64,000 nucleotides of DNA from Pseudobacteriovorax sp. (GCA_013215145.1 JABSRP010000041.1:1-64000), one strand, 5' to 3'; numbered from the stretch's first letter, positions 44,829-54,474 are shown. The notes: generated by a model not told the origin, from the letters alone. Translations and numbers: made by a program.

Positions 44829-45761
44829 CTATCGTGTTAGGTATCCACCATTGATAAACAAAGTCTGCCCATTCACCCACTGGCTTTCCGGAGTTGCCAG
44901 AAAACTCACAAGTGGTGCAATATCGGAAACCTTACCGAGTCTTTTCTCGGCAGACAGCCGAGATGCATAGGCTGCAGAATTCTTGTTTTCTTGGCTGTGA
45001 AAAAACGGTGTATCGATGGGGCCAGGTGCGATGCAATTGACTGTGATTTTCTTATCACCTAATTCCTTAGCCACCATTCTAGTGTACTCTTCTACTGGGG
45101 CTTTGGTCCCTGCATAGACAGAGTATCCTGGTGCTGCTCCAGCGAGTAAGGAGGTACCGTTATTGATGATTCTGCCTCCAGGTCTGACCCGTTTTGCCGC
45201 TTCTCGCAGAGAGTAAAACAAAGCTCTGTTATTGACGCGATCGAGTTTATCAAAGTCAGCGTCGGTAAACTGGGCAATCGGTTTTTTGATAATGGCACCT
45301 GCGTTGTTTATGACGATATCAATGCCACCAAACTTCTTTTCTGCAGTGTCGTAGAGTTTTTTGACATTTTTTACGTCGCCCAAATCACCCTGTACTAGCA
45401 CTGCTTTCGCACCAGCTTTTTGAACCAAGCGTGACGTTTCAAGGGCTTGTTTTTTCGTGGATTTGCGGTGGTAGTGAATCACTACATTAGCGCCGAGCTC
45501 TGCAAGCGCCGCGCAGAAGGCTCGGCCCATATTGGCTCTTGCTCCAGTGACAATCGCCACTTTACCCGACAGAGGTTTTTTTGAACCGGCTTTGCCAAAT
45601 GCCTCGGTGGACGCCATCATTCCTCCGCCCACTGCCATAACTCCTAGTCCAGATAGTGCGCTGGCACCGCTTGCCAGCATATCTCTCCGACTCATTGGGG
45701 GTGGTTCGTTGGATACTGTCTCTGTTGATGGTTGTTTTTGGTTTTTATTCTTAACGCTCAT
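44829..45761 (-). CDS. Short-chain dehydrogenase/reductase with Tat-type signal
   Basis: A 310-aa protein. Residues 21-55 look like a twin-arginine signal (MSRRDMLASGASALSGLGVMAVGGG, shown here in pieces: SRRDML plus a Gly/Ala-rich hydrophobic run). A complete SDR domain follows: nucleotide-binding TGARANMGRA, NNAG, catalytic Ser in NNGTSLLAG, YAGTK as YxxxK, and the C-terminal WVNGQTLFINGG. SDRs are normally cytosolic and Tat export would carry one folded with its NAD(P) cofactor. The ATG at 45761 follows AAAGGAG by 8 bases. The substrate is unknown. A poly-C tract lies in its likely promoter. Confidence 0.9.
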   Translation of the reverse strand: MSVKNKNQKQPSTETVSNEPPPMSRRDMLASGASALSGLGVMAVGGGMMASTEAFGKAGSKKPLSGKVAIVTGARANMGRAFCAALAELGANVVIHYHRKSTKKQALETSRLVQKAGAKAVLVQGDLGDVKNVKKLYDTAEKKFGGIDIVINNAGAIIKKPIAQFTDADFDKLDRVNNRALFYSLREAAKRVRPGGRIINNGTSLLAGAAPGYSVYAGTKAPVEEYTRMVAKELGDKKITVNCIAPGPIDTPFFHSQENKNSAAYASRLSAEKRLGKVSDIAPLVSFLATPESQWVNGQTLFINGGYLTR

Positions 45762-45798
45762 TTTTAAGCTCCTTTGGATAACTGTTAGCAACAAGACA

Positions 45799-45828
45799 AT
45801 TATCGGGGGGGGATAGAGCATTATTCAA
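45799..45828 (-). promoter_or_regulatory. Probable promoter with eight-C tract in the spacer
   Basis: On the minus strand, TTGAAT (45828-45823) and GATAAT (45804-45799) make a plausible -35/-10 pair with an 18-base spacer, and the last eight spacer bases are all C (45812-45805). Loss of one C would give the optimal 17. The start codon of the SDR is about 38 bases downstream of the -10. Confidence 0.55.
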
Positions 45829-45926
45829 ATTAATTACTCTCATTAACGCATGAGATCTATTCATGACCTGTGGTTAAGAACTTGGTATGATTGCCAAAAA
45901 GGAGGAGTCTATCATTCAATACAGAC

Positions 45927-46847
45927 TTATGAGGCCGTTTTATCAGCGACCTGGATAAGGCTTTTCAAGGCATTACGCATCCATTTATGGGCGGGGTCTT
46001 TATGGGTCTTTCGCGACCAGAATAGCTTTACCTCAAAGGTCGGCAGGTTTAAGGGGGCTTTAAATAGACGAATTCCTTGATCTTCGGCCTTGAGTTCCAT
46101 GAACCGTTGAGGAGCGGTGAGGATGCAATCGCTGTTTTTAATGATCAAAGGACCACTGGCGAAGTTCGGCACCGTATGGGTCAAGGTTCTCACTCGCCCG
46201 ATCCTTTGAAGGGCTCGGTCCACCACTCCTTTGAATCGATCCCCACCACTGGTCATCGTGTGCGGAAAGCTTAGAAAATCATCAAGGGTTTGTTTGGAAT
46301 CAAAAAACGGGTGGTCTTTGCGCGCTGCAGAGATGAAGGAGTCTTTATATAAGACACTCTGATAGATATTGGGAGTCGCTGGCGTCGTCACACCAATGCC
46401 AAAGTTGGCTTCCAAACGATCCAATTGATTGTGGACGGTATCGTTATGCCAGCGTGTAAGCCTTATGGACATATGAGGAGCGTGCTGGACCAGGTACCGA
46501 ATGATGCTCGGCATATACATCGTCTCGACGATATCTGTAGCCGAGATGTAAAAGATTTTTTGCGAGGTGAGCGGGTCAAACTCCGTCGCATCAACGATCG
46601 TCTCAAGCTCTCCTAACCATTTTTTGAGTGACGGATAGATGGCTTGAGCCTTGAGCGTGGGAGTGAGGCGGTTGCCCTCTCTAACCACAAGCTCGTCTTT
46701 GAATTGGGTCCTTAGTTTTTTAAGGGAGTGGCTCACAGCAGACTGAGTGACTCCTAGCTTCTTGGCTGTCGTTGTGACACTTAGGGTATCCAAGATAGTA
46801 ATAAGTACCGGAATTAACTCAATATTATAGTCATTAAATCTGTTCAT
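45927..46847 (-). CDS. LysR-type transcriptional regulator
   Basis: A 306-aa regulator: N-terminal winged helix-turn-helix (ILDTLSVTTTAKKLGVTQSAVSHSLKKLR, shown across two helices) at residues about 15-60, then a substrate-binding-like effector domain. Its start (MNRFNDYNIELIPVLITILD) and VVREGNRLTPTLKA resemble the NodD/LinR side of the family. The ATG at 46847 is used; no clear SD precedes it or the alternative ATG at 46877. It is divergent from an SDR gene whose expression it probably controls, as usual for LysR proteins with a divergent neighbour. The inducer is unknown. Confidence 0.9.
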   Translation of the reverse strand: MNRFNDYNIELIPVLITILDTLSVTTTAKKLGVTQSAVSHSLKKLRTQFKDELVVREGNRLTPTLKAQAIYPSLKKWLGELETIVDATEFDPLTSQKIFYISATDIVETMYMPSIIRYLVQHAPHMSIRLTRWHNDTVHNQLDRLEANFGIGVTTPATPNIYQSVLYKDSFISAARKDHPFFDSKQTLDDFLSFPHTMTSGGDRFKGVVDRALQRIGRVRTLTHTVPNFASGPLIIKNSDCILTAPQRFMELKAEDQGIRLFKAPLNLPTFEVKLFWSRKTHKDPAHKWMRNALKSLIQVADKTAS

Positions 46848-46852
46848 AATAT

Positions 46853-46869
46853 AATTAATAACATTAATT
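46853..46869. promoter_or_regulatory. Candidate LysR-type operator
   Basis: AATTAAT AAC ATTAATT is a perfect 7-bp inverted repeat with a 3-base gap, containing the T-N11-A pattern of LysR boxes. It lies in the gap between the divergent LysR and SDR genes, close to the regulator start, where autoregulatory sites are usual. The sequence is AT-rich, so chance is not excluded. Confidence 0.4.
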
Positions 46870-46934
46870 TGATTCATTTGCAAAGGTATCCGACAATCTC
46901 TCTGTTGATGCAAAACGATAAAGGAGATATCAAC

Positions 46935-47807
46935 ATGGGAAAGACAATCTTAATCACTGGCACTAGTTCTGGATTTGGCAATCTTATGGCTCGCTCTTTG
47001 ATCAAAAATGATCATCAAGTGATTGCTACCATGAGAGATATCGATGGCAAAAATAGGGAGGCTGCCTCTGAGTTAACAAAGCTTGGGGCTAACGTCGTGG
47101 AGCTTGACGTCACCAACGATGCGAGCGTCACTGCCGCGGTGGAAGAAGCGCTGTCTTTTGGCAATATCGATGTTGTGGTTAATAATGCTGGGATAGGGGT
47201 TCTTGGGGTTCAAGAGGCCTTTTCCGCAGATGAGTTCCAGAAGTTATTTGAGATCAATGTTTTTGGGGTGCACCGCGTAATGCGTGCCTTTATCCCCCAC
47301 TTTCGCGAGCGTCAGCAAGGATGCTTTGTTAATGTTTCGAGTTTGCTTGGTCGGATGACGATTCCCTATTACGGACCCTATAATGCTTCTAAATGGGCTC
47401 TCGAAGCCTTATCAGAAAACTACAGGACAGAGCTTTCACAGTTTGGGATTGAGGTTTGCATCCTTGAGCCAGGAGGATTTCCCACTACCTTCATGGATCG
47501 GCTGATCAAACCAAAAGATACCTCGAGAGATAAGTCCTACGAAGCGATTGAACCAGGGCCGCAGCTCTTTTTCGATAATTTTGAACAGGCTTTAAAGGCC
47601 AACCCTAGTCAAGATCCTCAGGATGTGGCGGATGCTTTGGTTTCATTAGTGAGCAAGAAGCGGGGAGAGAAAGAGTTCCGTACTGTTGTTGATAAGATGG
47701 GGATGGGTGAGCATATTGAAGGGTACAATGTAAACCTCAATGCGATCACTGGTGGCATCTATGGTGCCTTTCATATCGATCATTTGCTTACTCTCAAAGA
47801 TAATTAA
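46935..47807 (+). CDS. Short-chain dehydrogenase/reductase (cytosolic)
   Basis: A 290-aa classical SDR: TGTSSGFG nucleotide motif at the N-terminus, LDVTND, NNAGIGV, catalytic Ser in VNVSSLLGR and YNASK, followed by LEPGGFPT. The PGGFPT loop and length fit the retinol-dehydrogenase-like or oxidoreductase branch often under divergent LysR control. The ATG at 46935 has AAGGAGAT 6 bases upstream. It has no signal, unlike the Tat-type SDR 1.2 kb away, and the two are not close copies of each other. A terminator follows 45 bp after the stop. Confidence 0.92.
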   Translation: MGKTILITGTSSGFGNLMARSLIKNDHQVIATMRDIDGKNREAASELTKLGANVVELDVTNDASVTAAVEEALSFGNIDVVVNNAGIGVLGVQEAFSADEFQKLFEINVFGVHRVMRAFIPHFRERQQGCFVNVSSLLGRMTIPYYGPYNASKWALEALSENYRTELSQFGIEVCILEPGGFPTTFMDRLIKPKDTSRDKSYEAIEPGPQLFFDNFEQALKANPSQDPQDVADALVSLVSKKRGEKEFRTVVDKMGMGEHIEGYNVNLNAITGGIYGAFHIDHLLTLKDN

Positions 47808-47849
47808 TCCGATTCTATCAAGTCAGACGACTTGATTGTCCGTATAGAA

Positions 47850-47881
47850 GAGCCGCGGTACTACCGTGGTTTTTTGTTTTT
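47850..47881 (+). terminator. Rho-independent terminator
   Basis: Stem CCGCGG / CCGTGG (one G-T pair) with loop TACTA, followed by TTTTTTGTTTTT. It lies just after the SDR gene. Confidence 0.8.
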
Positions 47882-48171
47882 AGCCATATCTCATGTGTTA
47901 GAGATTGTCGCACCGAGCCGTTCGACGGTTCTTCAGGCTCAAGCAGCAGGCCAGAAAAAAGCAGTGAGTCCAGTTAATACCGGCGCCTCGGGGACCTTCG
48001 GCGCTAGCCTGTCGACCTGTTGTTATGTAATTTCCTCAGATTTGTCCGGGTGTAAGGTACAGGATTTACGCAGAAATACGAAGTATAGCGAGGGTTGCTC
48101 AAGAAACTCGCCGAAAAACTCGAAAAGATGACTCGTAGAGGTGTGGGTTTCATTGTAACAAAGGCAATGGT
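47882..48171. other. Intergenic region before the Big/PA14 lipoprotein
   Basis: About 290 bp after the terminator. A GC-rich dyad-like stretch (GCGCCTCGGGGACCTTCGGC, 47983-48002) is the only visible structure. No coding frame of note. It should hold the promoter for the gene at 48172. Confidence 0.35.
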
Positions 48172-50745
48172 ATGCGTAGTAACTCTACACCTCAAATTAA
48201 TATTGGTCTGATTAGCCTCTTACTGGCCGCTATCCTCATCGCATGTGGCGGCGGCGGAGGTGACGAGGCCCCAGAACAAGAAGCACCAACGGGAAGCACT
48301 GAGACTGCTGTTGAGACAGAGACCTCGGGCTCGAGTAAAAATATTGAGCCAGAGACACAGACAGCGCCGAGCGAAGCCCAGCCTGAGAAACCCCAGGACT
48401 CCCTCGAAGAAACACAGCCACCTGCGAATGAATCTCCGAAGAGCGACGGTCCGGAACTCGAAGATATCGAACTAATCCTTAACCAACCCATAGCGAGCGC
48501 GATCGAATTTTTGATCAACGGATCCAGTTTTCGCCTCGATGCGGGTGAAAATCGCCTGCTTGCCACTAATGTGGTCGTCGCTGGTGGAAAGTTGCGTCTT
48601 TCGATCTCTGAGCAACCTGCCTATCCACAGCCGGCTTGCAGTATCGAAACGAGCGAAGTGAATGAATTTGATCCTGATGATCCAAAAATTTCGGTCAATT
48701 GCCCGGAAGCGGAGGGCTTACAGGTATCGGGAAGCGCCAACACACTGTTGGCGGGTGAGTTTTTGAGCTATACAGCCAACCTGGCTTTCAGCCAACAAAA
48801 CCAAGTAGGAGCGACCGCTTATTGCGATTGGACGAGCAGCGATATTGATGTAGCTAGAGTCGTTGGGTCTGGCTTAGTCGAGGGTATCTCCGCCGGGATG
48901 GCAATAATACAAGCGAGTTGCTTTGGGTTTTCTGAAGAACTGACGGTTTTGGTGACTGAGCCGACGCTGATCGCGTTGGAGCAGGTCGAGCCGAATCTAT
49001 CCCTCTCTCTTGGCGAAGAAATCGATGTTCTCATTTACGGAAGATTTGATGACGGCTCTCTCCGCCAGCTCTCGGATGTGGTGACGTGGAGTATCGCTGA
49101 TTCCGACATAGCGACCATGGATGGTGCCACGGTTTCCGGTCTGATGGAAGGTTCGACGAGCCTAACGGCGGAGTTCAACAGTTTGCAGTTCCGCTTCCAG
49201 GTCAACGTTGCGAATATATCGGTACAGGAAGTTCAAATTAGCCCTGTCCTCGCTCGAATGGCTGTAGGACAATCTCTTGAATTCTATAGTACGGCGATTT
49301 ACTCCAACCGGACCTTTGCTGATCGAAGTACTCAGACAACCTGGGAAGTTGGTGATGCCCAGATCATTGATGTCGACGAATCCGGGCGTGTTTCAGCCCT
49401 CTCACCGGGTACAACAACCCTGACGGCAAGTTTCGGGGGGCAATCAACGGCCACGATGATCACAGTTCTCGGAAAAGTCGCTGAATCACTGGAAATCGTT
49501 TGGCCCCTCGCAGCCTTGCCGGTGGATGCAAGTCAGGAATTGCAGGCTCTCGTTCACTACAGTGATGGCAGTCGGCTCGAAGTGAGTGAGGGCCTTCTTT
49601 GGAGTTTCGATCGCTACACTCATGCGACTCTCTCGAGTGGGGCCGGACGTCCCTCGCAAATCAGAGGGGTTTCTCAGGGCGAGGTCACTGTTCAGCTGTC
49701 GTACGCTGGTCTGTCTTCGCAGCGGACCGTTCAGATATCGGGAAGCACGATTCAGGATGTTTCTCTGGTACCCGAAGCCTTCCTCCTTGCGGAAGGTCAG
49801 CGACAACGAATCGATCTATTATCGACCTTCTCAGGCGGTGAGCAGGTGTCGACCCCTCAGGATTGCATCTGGAGTGTGAGTGGATCAGAGGCTCGAGTTT
49901 ACCTCGACACAGACAACCAACTTTATCTCGAAAGTCAATACAGCGGCAGTCGCACGATCAATCGCAGCGTTGACTTCGACTGTTACGGGCTGAGTTCTTC
50001 AGCAAACCTGATTCTCAGCCCTGGGTCACCATCTGAGCTTATCATCAACCCGGAAGTCGGATCCGTCGCACTTGGCTCAACCGAACAGCTACAGGCGATT
50101 TTAAAATTTAATGATGGGGCCTCGGTTGATGTTACGAACCACACCACTTGGCTATCATCCGATCGATCACGATTGAGCGTTGGTAATGGTCCGAGTGCTG
50201 GAGGATTGACGGCGCTCGCTGCAGGGCCCGCGACGGTGACGGCCAATTATAGCGGATTCGAAGTTTCGGCCGACTTTTCAGCAACGGAGCACAACGCTAA
50301 TTTCGTCACCCTTGGAACGGGTTTAACGGGGAATTATTTCAATGGGAAGAACCTGAGTGCAAGTCAGCTCAAAGGGACTCGAATCGATGCACAGGTAAAA
50401 TTTGATTGGAGTCGGGGGCAAGCACCCTTAGGAGTTGGGGACTATTTCTCAGTGCGTTGGACTGGTAAAATCCGAGCTAAGTCTTCAGAATTATATACCT
50501 TCTGGACGCGATCAGACGATGGGATTCGGGTCTGGGTGAACGGTGTTCTGGTGCTCAACGAGTGGAGTCTCCACGCTCCTCGTTGGGATCGAGCTGATGT
50601 CACGATCGCTCTCGAGAAAGATCAGCTCTACGATATTAGAGTCGAGTTTTTTGAGAATGCTGGACACGCGGTGGCTGAGCTTTATTGGCAAACCAACACG
50701 ATACCCCGAGAGGAGGTTGCCACCGAGTTTCTCTATCCCGAATAG
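48172..50745 (+). CDS. Surface lipoprotein with Big-type repeats and C-terminal PA14 domain
   Basis: An 857-aa lipoprotein: signal to IACGGGGG, with the lipobox Cys followed by a Gly run that favours outer-membrane sorting. Then comes a Glu/Pro/Thr/Ser-rich linker of about 70 residues, and tandem bacterial-Ig-like (Big_2) repeats over about 180-690 (GSGLVEGISAGMAIIQASCFG, SGRVSALSPGTTTLTASFGG, each in the usual G-x-A-x-T pattern). Last is a PA14 domain near 717-850 (GLTGNYFNGKNL, YTFWTRSDDGIRVWVNG, AELYWQT), a carbohydrate-binding fold of adhesins and glycosidases. Probably a surface adhesin or sugar-binding protein. By eye it is more GC-rich than neighbours. AAGG lies upstream of the ATG. 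Confidence 0.88.
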   Translation: MRSNSTPQINIGLISLLLAAILIACGGGGGDEAPEQEAPTGSTETAVETETSGSSKNIEPETQTAPSEAQPEKPQDSLEETQPPANESPKSDGPELEDIELILNQPIASAIEFLINGSSFRLDAGENRLLATNVVVAGGKLRLSISEQPAYPQPACSIETSEVNEFDPDDPKISVNCPEAEGLQVSGSANTLLAGEFLSYTANLAFSQQNQVGATAYCDWTSSDIDVARVVGSGLVEGISAGMAIIQASCFGFSEELTVLVTEPTLIALEQVEPNLSLSLGEEIDVLIYGRFDDGSLRQLSDVVTWSIADSDIATMDGATVSGLMEGSTSLTAEFNSLQFRFQVNVANISVQEVQISPVLARMAVGQSLEFYSTAIYSNRTFADRSTQTTWEVGDAQIIDVDESGRVSALSPGTTTLTASFGGQSTATMITVLGKVAESLEIVWPLAALPVDASQELQALVHYSDGSRLEVSEGLLWSFDRYTHATLSSGAGRPSQIRGVSQGEVTVQLSYAGLSSQRTVQISGSTIQDVSLVPEAFLLAEGQRQRIDLLSTFSGGEQVSTPQDCIWSVSGSEARVYLDTDNQLYLESQYSGSRTINRSVDFDCYGLSSSANLILSPGSPSELIINPEVGSVALGSTEQLQAILKFNDGASVDVTNHTTWLSSDRSRLSVGNGPSAGGLTALAAGPATVTANYSGFEVSADFSATEHNANFVTLGTGLTGNYFNGKNLSASQLKGTRIDAQVKFDWSRGQAPLGVGDYFSVRWTGKIRAKSSELYTFWTRSDDGIRVWVNGVLVLNEWSLHAPRWDRADVTIALEKDQLYDIRVEFFENAGHAVAELYWQTNTIPREEVATEFLYPE

Positions 50746-50967
50746 TATGCGATGATCGATAGCCGTACAACAAATCGTTAGTTGTTGGAGTCTTGTAAAA
50801 GAACATTCGTTATCCATCGATTAATTTTTTTTGTCTGCATAGAACCTAACTATGAATGGAACAAAATTTTGATTCCATCCCACTAGTTTGAGATTGAAAT
50901 TTTGGCTCATACAGTTTATCCCTACATGTCTATATTGAACATGATCTCTCAGAGGATGGAGAAACTT

Positions 50968-51363
50968 ATGAAGACACTTATCTTGGCCTTTCTTTGGTTT
51001 ATGACGACTGATGTTTACGGACTTATCCGAGTTCACAATTGCGCAGGTGGTGATAATATTCGTGTTGTTAGTTACAATAGCAACGATTCTGGCAACTCTA
51101 GTCCTTACGATGAAAAGGTCGTTAAATCTGGGAAACAAAGAAAGTTCGGTTGTGATACCAACAAATGCAAGCTCTCTTGGAAGCCTTGCAGAACCTGTTT
51201 TGTGAAAGATGGGTTCTTGAAGTACAAAAAACACGGAGGTATCACCGTTTACATGTACGCATCTCCGAAGGGCAAGTGGACAACCGAAGAACCTGTAGAG
51301 TTTACAAATCGCAGTCGGGAATCCTCATTTGAAGACGGAATCTGCTACAGTAAACGCGATTAG
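50968..51363 (+). CDS. Small exported cysteine-containing protein
   Basis: A 131-aa secreted protein: signal MKTLILAFLWFMTTDVYG, then a mature part of about 113 residues with seven cysteines (HNCAGG, FGCDTNKCKLSWKPCRTC, ICYSK) and many Lys, Gly, Ser and Tyr. The ATG at 50968 is preceded by GGAG 6 bases upstream; earlier in-frame ATGs are less likely. The Cys spacing suggests a disulfide-rich extracellular fold. No family is recognised. A weak terminator-like hairpin follows (about 51378-51421, ending in a run of seven T). Confidence 0.62.
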   Translation: MKTLILAFLWFMTTDVYGLIRVHNCAGGDNIRVVSYNSNDSGNSSPYDEKVVKSGKQRKFGCDTNKCKLSWKPCRTCFVKDGFLKYKKHGGITVYMYASPKGKWTTEEPVEFTNRSRESSFEDGICYSKRD

Positions 51364-51611
51364 TGACCTCATACTTCTCTCCAAAGCTTAATCCTCCCTT
51401 GTCTTTATGGAGTTTTTTTAGTCGAAAAAGAAGAGTGTAGGGCGTATAAAAGTCAAACCCAAGACTCCGAGCCATCTTTGGCATAGTGGTGTCAAAGTCA
51501 CCTTTGACACCTACGGGCAGCTTGGTGCTAGTTAGGTGCACTGCAGCAAATCAGTAGAAATTAGATGAAACCATAGGAAACTTCATTCGCCACTCTCTAC
51601 AAGCTATAGAA

Positions 51612-52019
51612 TTACAGGTTTGATGCTTTGCAATCGATCGTTTCAAGCCGCAGACTCTGCTGATCAAATCGAAGAGCTGTCGTTAATGTCTGAGTACCTT
51701 CATCATAAAACATAGAGCCATTCAGTGTCCTGCTCCAGGTGAGCCCCTCTCCTGAAAAATTCGCCGTCGCATTCTCGAACAGATACAGCTGACCGAGTCG
51801 TGTTTTTGCCGAGACTACTCCGGGGTTTCCTGCATTCAAGGAGAATCCAGACTCCCAGAAATTCACATCGATGCGGTCACCACCAAGGTTCACAACAAAA
51901 ATGGAATCTCCTACGTTCTGGACTGTGCCGTTCGAGCAGACCAAGCCAGTGGGAGCTGCGGTCGCGACAGGAGCTGCTAGACATAAAGACACAAGACCTT
52001 GTTTTAAAATAGACTTCAT
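51612..52019 (-). CDS. Small exported beta-rich protein
   Basis: A 135-aa protein with signal MKSILKQGLVSLCLAAPVATA. The ATG at 52019 has AAAGGAAT 6 bases upstream; the frame extends further upstream without signal character. The mature part has two cysteines near the ends (LVCSNG, IDCKAS), probably one disulfide, and a beta-strand pattern (GDSIFVVNLGGDRIDVNFW, GQLYLFENATANFSG). Function unknown; a periplasmic or secreted small beta-sandwich is likely. It stands alone. Confidence 0.65.
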   Translation of the reverse strand: MKSILKQGLVSLCLAAPVATAAPTGLVCSNGTVQNVGDSIFVVNLGGDRIDVNFWESGFSLNAGNPGVVSAKTRLGQLYLFENATANFSGEGLTWSRTLNGSMFYDEGTQTLTTALRFDQQSLRLETIDCKASNL

Positions 52020-52435
52020 ACCAATTCCTTTACGTTCGTCGAATATCATTCTGCGCAAACTGAGCGCGTGATTCATGGCAAGTTTTAAGCATATTTTACT
52101 AAAACGCAAAAGCATATTCGATTTTCTTGAGGAAAACGGAGGCTTGTTTCACTTGTTCTGTGTCTTTTTTATGCCTGTCTATTAAAAAAACTATAGCGTA
52201 ACTTTAACCACGACCTCTGATGGCTTCAGTCTATCCACAACAGAGGGATTTCTGTTCGAAGGTAAGCTAACAAACCTGTCTATAATATTTTATAGAAGTT
52301 CCCTTTTTCAATTCCTATTGGACCTTGCGCGCCTACCTGTGGGTAGCCCTTAGTGAGCAGATTTATTGATTCTTTATTTGCAAAAATTGCTGTCCACCAC
52401 GATATAAACAAGCTTGCATTTTTTGTGGAGGTAGT
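52020..52435. other. Intergenic region upstream of the P450 gene
   Basis: About 415 bp, AT-rich. It separates the small exported gene from the divergent P450 gene and should hold both promoters. No hairpin, repeat or coding remnant stands out. Confidence 0.4.
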
Positions 52436-53812
52436 ATGCAATTCAACGTAAGTTTGATCTTAAGCTTGGCCGACAGGCTAGGTTTATCGCAGCGAGTCAC
52501 TAAGCGCCTGAAGCTAAACCGGGTGGAGTTGATCAATATAGCTGCAAAAAAAGTAGGTGGAATTGGTGAGGTAAACTTTGGTTCGCGAAAGTTTGTTATC
52601 GCAAATGAAGTCGAAGACATCAGCGAAATTCTCATCAAAAAGGCTCGCTTTTTCGAGAAAGGGAGCTTTCAGAAGTTCGTCATCGGCTCTGGCGAAGGAG
52701 TTCGAGGATTTGGAAATGGCATTTTGACGAGTAGCAACGAAGATCACAAGCATCAAATGCGGCTCATGGGAAAGTTCTTTTCTAAAAATGCGGTCGATTC
52801 TTATACAGATACCATTGCTAAGATAGCCTTAGATCATTGTCACTCTTGGAGGCAATGGCAAGAGATAGATGTTGGCTTAGAGATGATGGCTATTGCGGTT
52901 GACTCCATACTGAGAACTTTATTTACAAAGTTAGTTAGTCGCCAAGAGATCATAAACCTTTCCTAAGTGATAGTGAATGCCACAAACAAACTGGGCGGTA
53001 GTCAAGGGCAAAGAGGAGAGAAAGTAGCCGCAAAAAACACGACCATCCAGCATACCGCAGATCAAATGATTGATTTTATCAATCAAGTGATTGCTGATCG
53101 CTCAGTAAACCGGGACACCATATACTCTGACCTCTTAGAAAACCTCATTCAAGCCTTCCACAGAGATCAGTCAAAGTCTGATGACTCCTTTAAAGTTACG
53201 AAAGATCAGTTGTTTGATGAAATGGTTACTATGTTAATCGCAGGAGCAGAAAATCCAAAAAACTCCTTGTGCTGGACCCTACATATGATCCATTGTAATC
53301 CAAAGGCTAAGACTAAGATTTACGAAGAATTAGAAAGGCTCGATAAGGATACTATTACTTGCGAAGATCTGGAGTCACTCCCTTTTCTCCTTAAAGTATA
53401 CAAGGAATGTGTAAGGCTTTTCCCACCAGCCTATGCCTTTTCGAGAAAAGCCATCGAAGATGTGGACATTCGAGGATTCCAAATTCACAGCGGGCAAGAA
53501 GTCGTCATTAGTCCCTATGCGATTCATAGAAATCCAAAGTACTACAATAATCCCGCTGAGTTTAACCCGGACAATTTTTCAGAAAAAGGCCAAAAGATGA
53601 GGCCATCCTTAGCGTTCTTGCCATTTGGAGCAGGCCCACGGGCCTGTATTGGTGGTCAGTTCGCTATGAATCAGGGACATATAGTACTTGCCAATTTACT
53701 CAATTGCTTTGAGTTCGAACATAGCGTACCTAAGAAGTCTGTAAAGATGTTGCCGCTGATTACCTTGCAACCTAGTTCAAATTTCAGGATGTTCGTCAGG
53801 AGAAGGAGATAA
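52436..53812 (+). pseudogene. Cytochrome P450 interrupted by an in-frame ochre codon
   Basis: The frame from the ATG at 52436 (GGAGGT upstream) to 53812 is a full-length P450 of about 458 codons but for TAA at 52964-52966 (SRQEIINLS, stop, VIVNATNK). Downstream of the stop lie the I-helix (MLIAGAENPKNS, where the usual Thr of AGxxT is absent), the ExxR motif in KECVRLF, and the haem loop FLPFGAGPRACIGG with ligand Cys404. Without readthrough only an N-terminal quarter with no haem site is made, and no SD lies near the GTG that follows the stop. Decay or sequence error is more likely than recoding. It heads a run with a thioesterase and faces a terpene cyclase. Confidence 0.85.
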
Positions 53813-53814
53813 GC

Positions 53815-54348
53815 TTGTATTATTGGATGAAACTAGCGCATGTCGCTATCACTGGTCTTTGCAAAAAGCCTGCATCCAAGGCTTTAGATCGGCATACTAT
53901 AAAGATGAGGGCAAAGCTGGTCGACCTCGATTTTAATGGTCACGTCAACAATTCAAGATTTCTAAGTATGATGGATGTAGGGCGAACCCATTTATTTTTT
54001 CATTCCGAATGGAAAGAGCTTTTTAAAAAACAACGGATATTGCCGATAGCCACAGGGGTAGATATCACCTATTTAAAATCCCTTTCTTTTGGCAGCACGT
54101 TTGATCTTACCTCCGAAATTATTTATTGGGATGATCGATGGTTATACATGAAGCAAAGCTTTGTAAAGGAAAATGATCTGTTAGCTGTAGGAGCCGTAAA
54201 ACTGGCCGTGATGAAAGGTAGAAAACGCATCTCACCTGAAAGCGCAATGGCCATGATAACCGGCGATCCGGCACCTACACCTAGTTTTCCGGAAGAAATA
54301 AGAGAGATTTTTTCCCTTCAGTATCAATGGGTCAAAAAATGCACCTGA
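53815..54348 (+). CDS. Hotdog-fold acyl-CoA thioesterase-like protein
   Basis: A 177-aa protein whose KLVDLDFNGHVNNSRFLSMMDVGR segment (given here as DLDFNGHVNN and FLSMMDVGR) is the signature of the 4HBT/THEM6-like thioesterase group, with catalytic-type Asp and Asn. The second half (YLKSLSFGSTFDLTSEIIYWDD, KLAVMKGRKRISPE) completes the hotdog fold. The TTG at 53815 has AAGGAGAT 6 bases upstream and begins 2 bp after the P450 stop, so the two form an operon. Its substrate is probably an acyl thioester, perhaps tied to modification of the terpenoid product. No signal peptide. Confidence 0.85.
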   Translation: MYYWMKLAHVAITGLCKKPASKALDRHTIKMRAKLVDLDFNGHVNNSRFLSMMDVGRTHLFFHSEWKELFKKQRILPIATGVDITYLKSLSFGSTFDLTSEIIYWDDRWLYMKQSFVKENDLLAVGAVKLAVMKGRKRISPESAMAMITGDPAPTPSFPEEIREIFSLQYQWVKKCT

Positions 54349-54474
54349 TGCTGGGTTTTTTTGTGATCTCCGACAGTGCTATCTTTGTCTGAGTTGGCGA
54401 TCGTTACGAAATCACAAGTTTTGGGGTTTACGATCATTGGGTTTCACAATTCACGCGCAACTTGGTCAGCCACA

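Noticed and set aside
48192-48566. 124-aa minus-strand frame inside the Big/PA14 lipoprotein
   Set aside because: Mirror frame of a Ser/Glu/Pro-rich linker; the plus-strand gene explains the sequence.
51302-51541. 79-aa minus-strand frame overlapping the small exported gene
   Set aside because: Overlaps the end of a better gene; no SD seen and no family match. A decayed transposase was considered but not supported.
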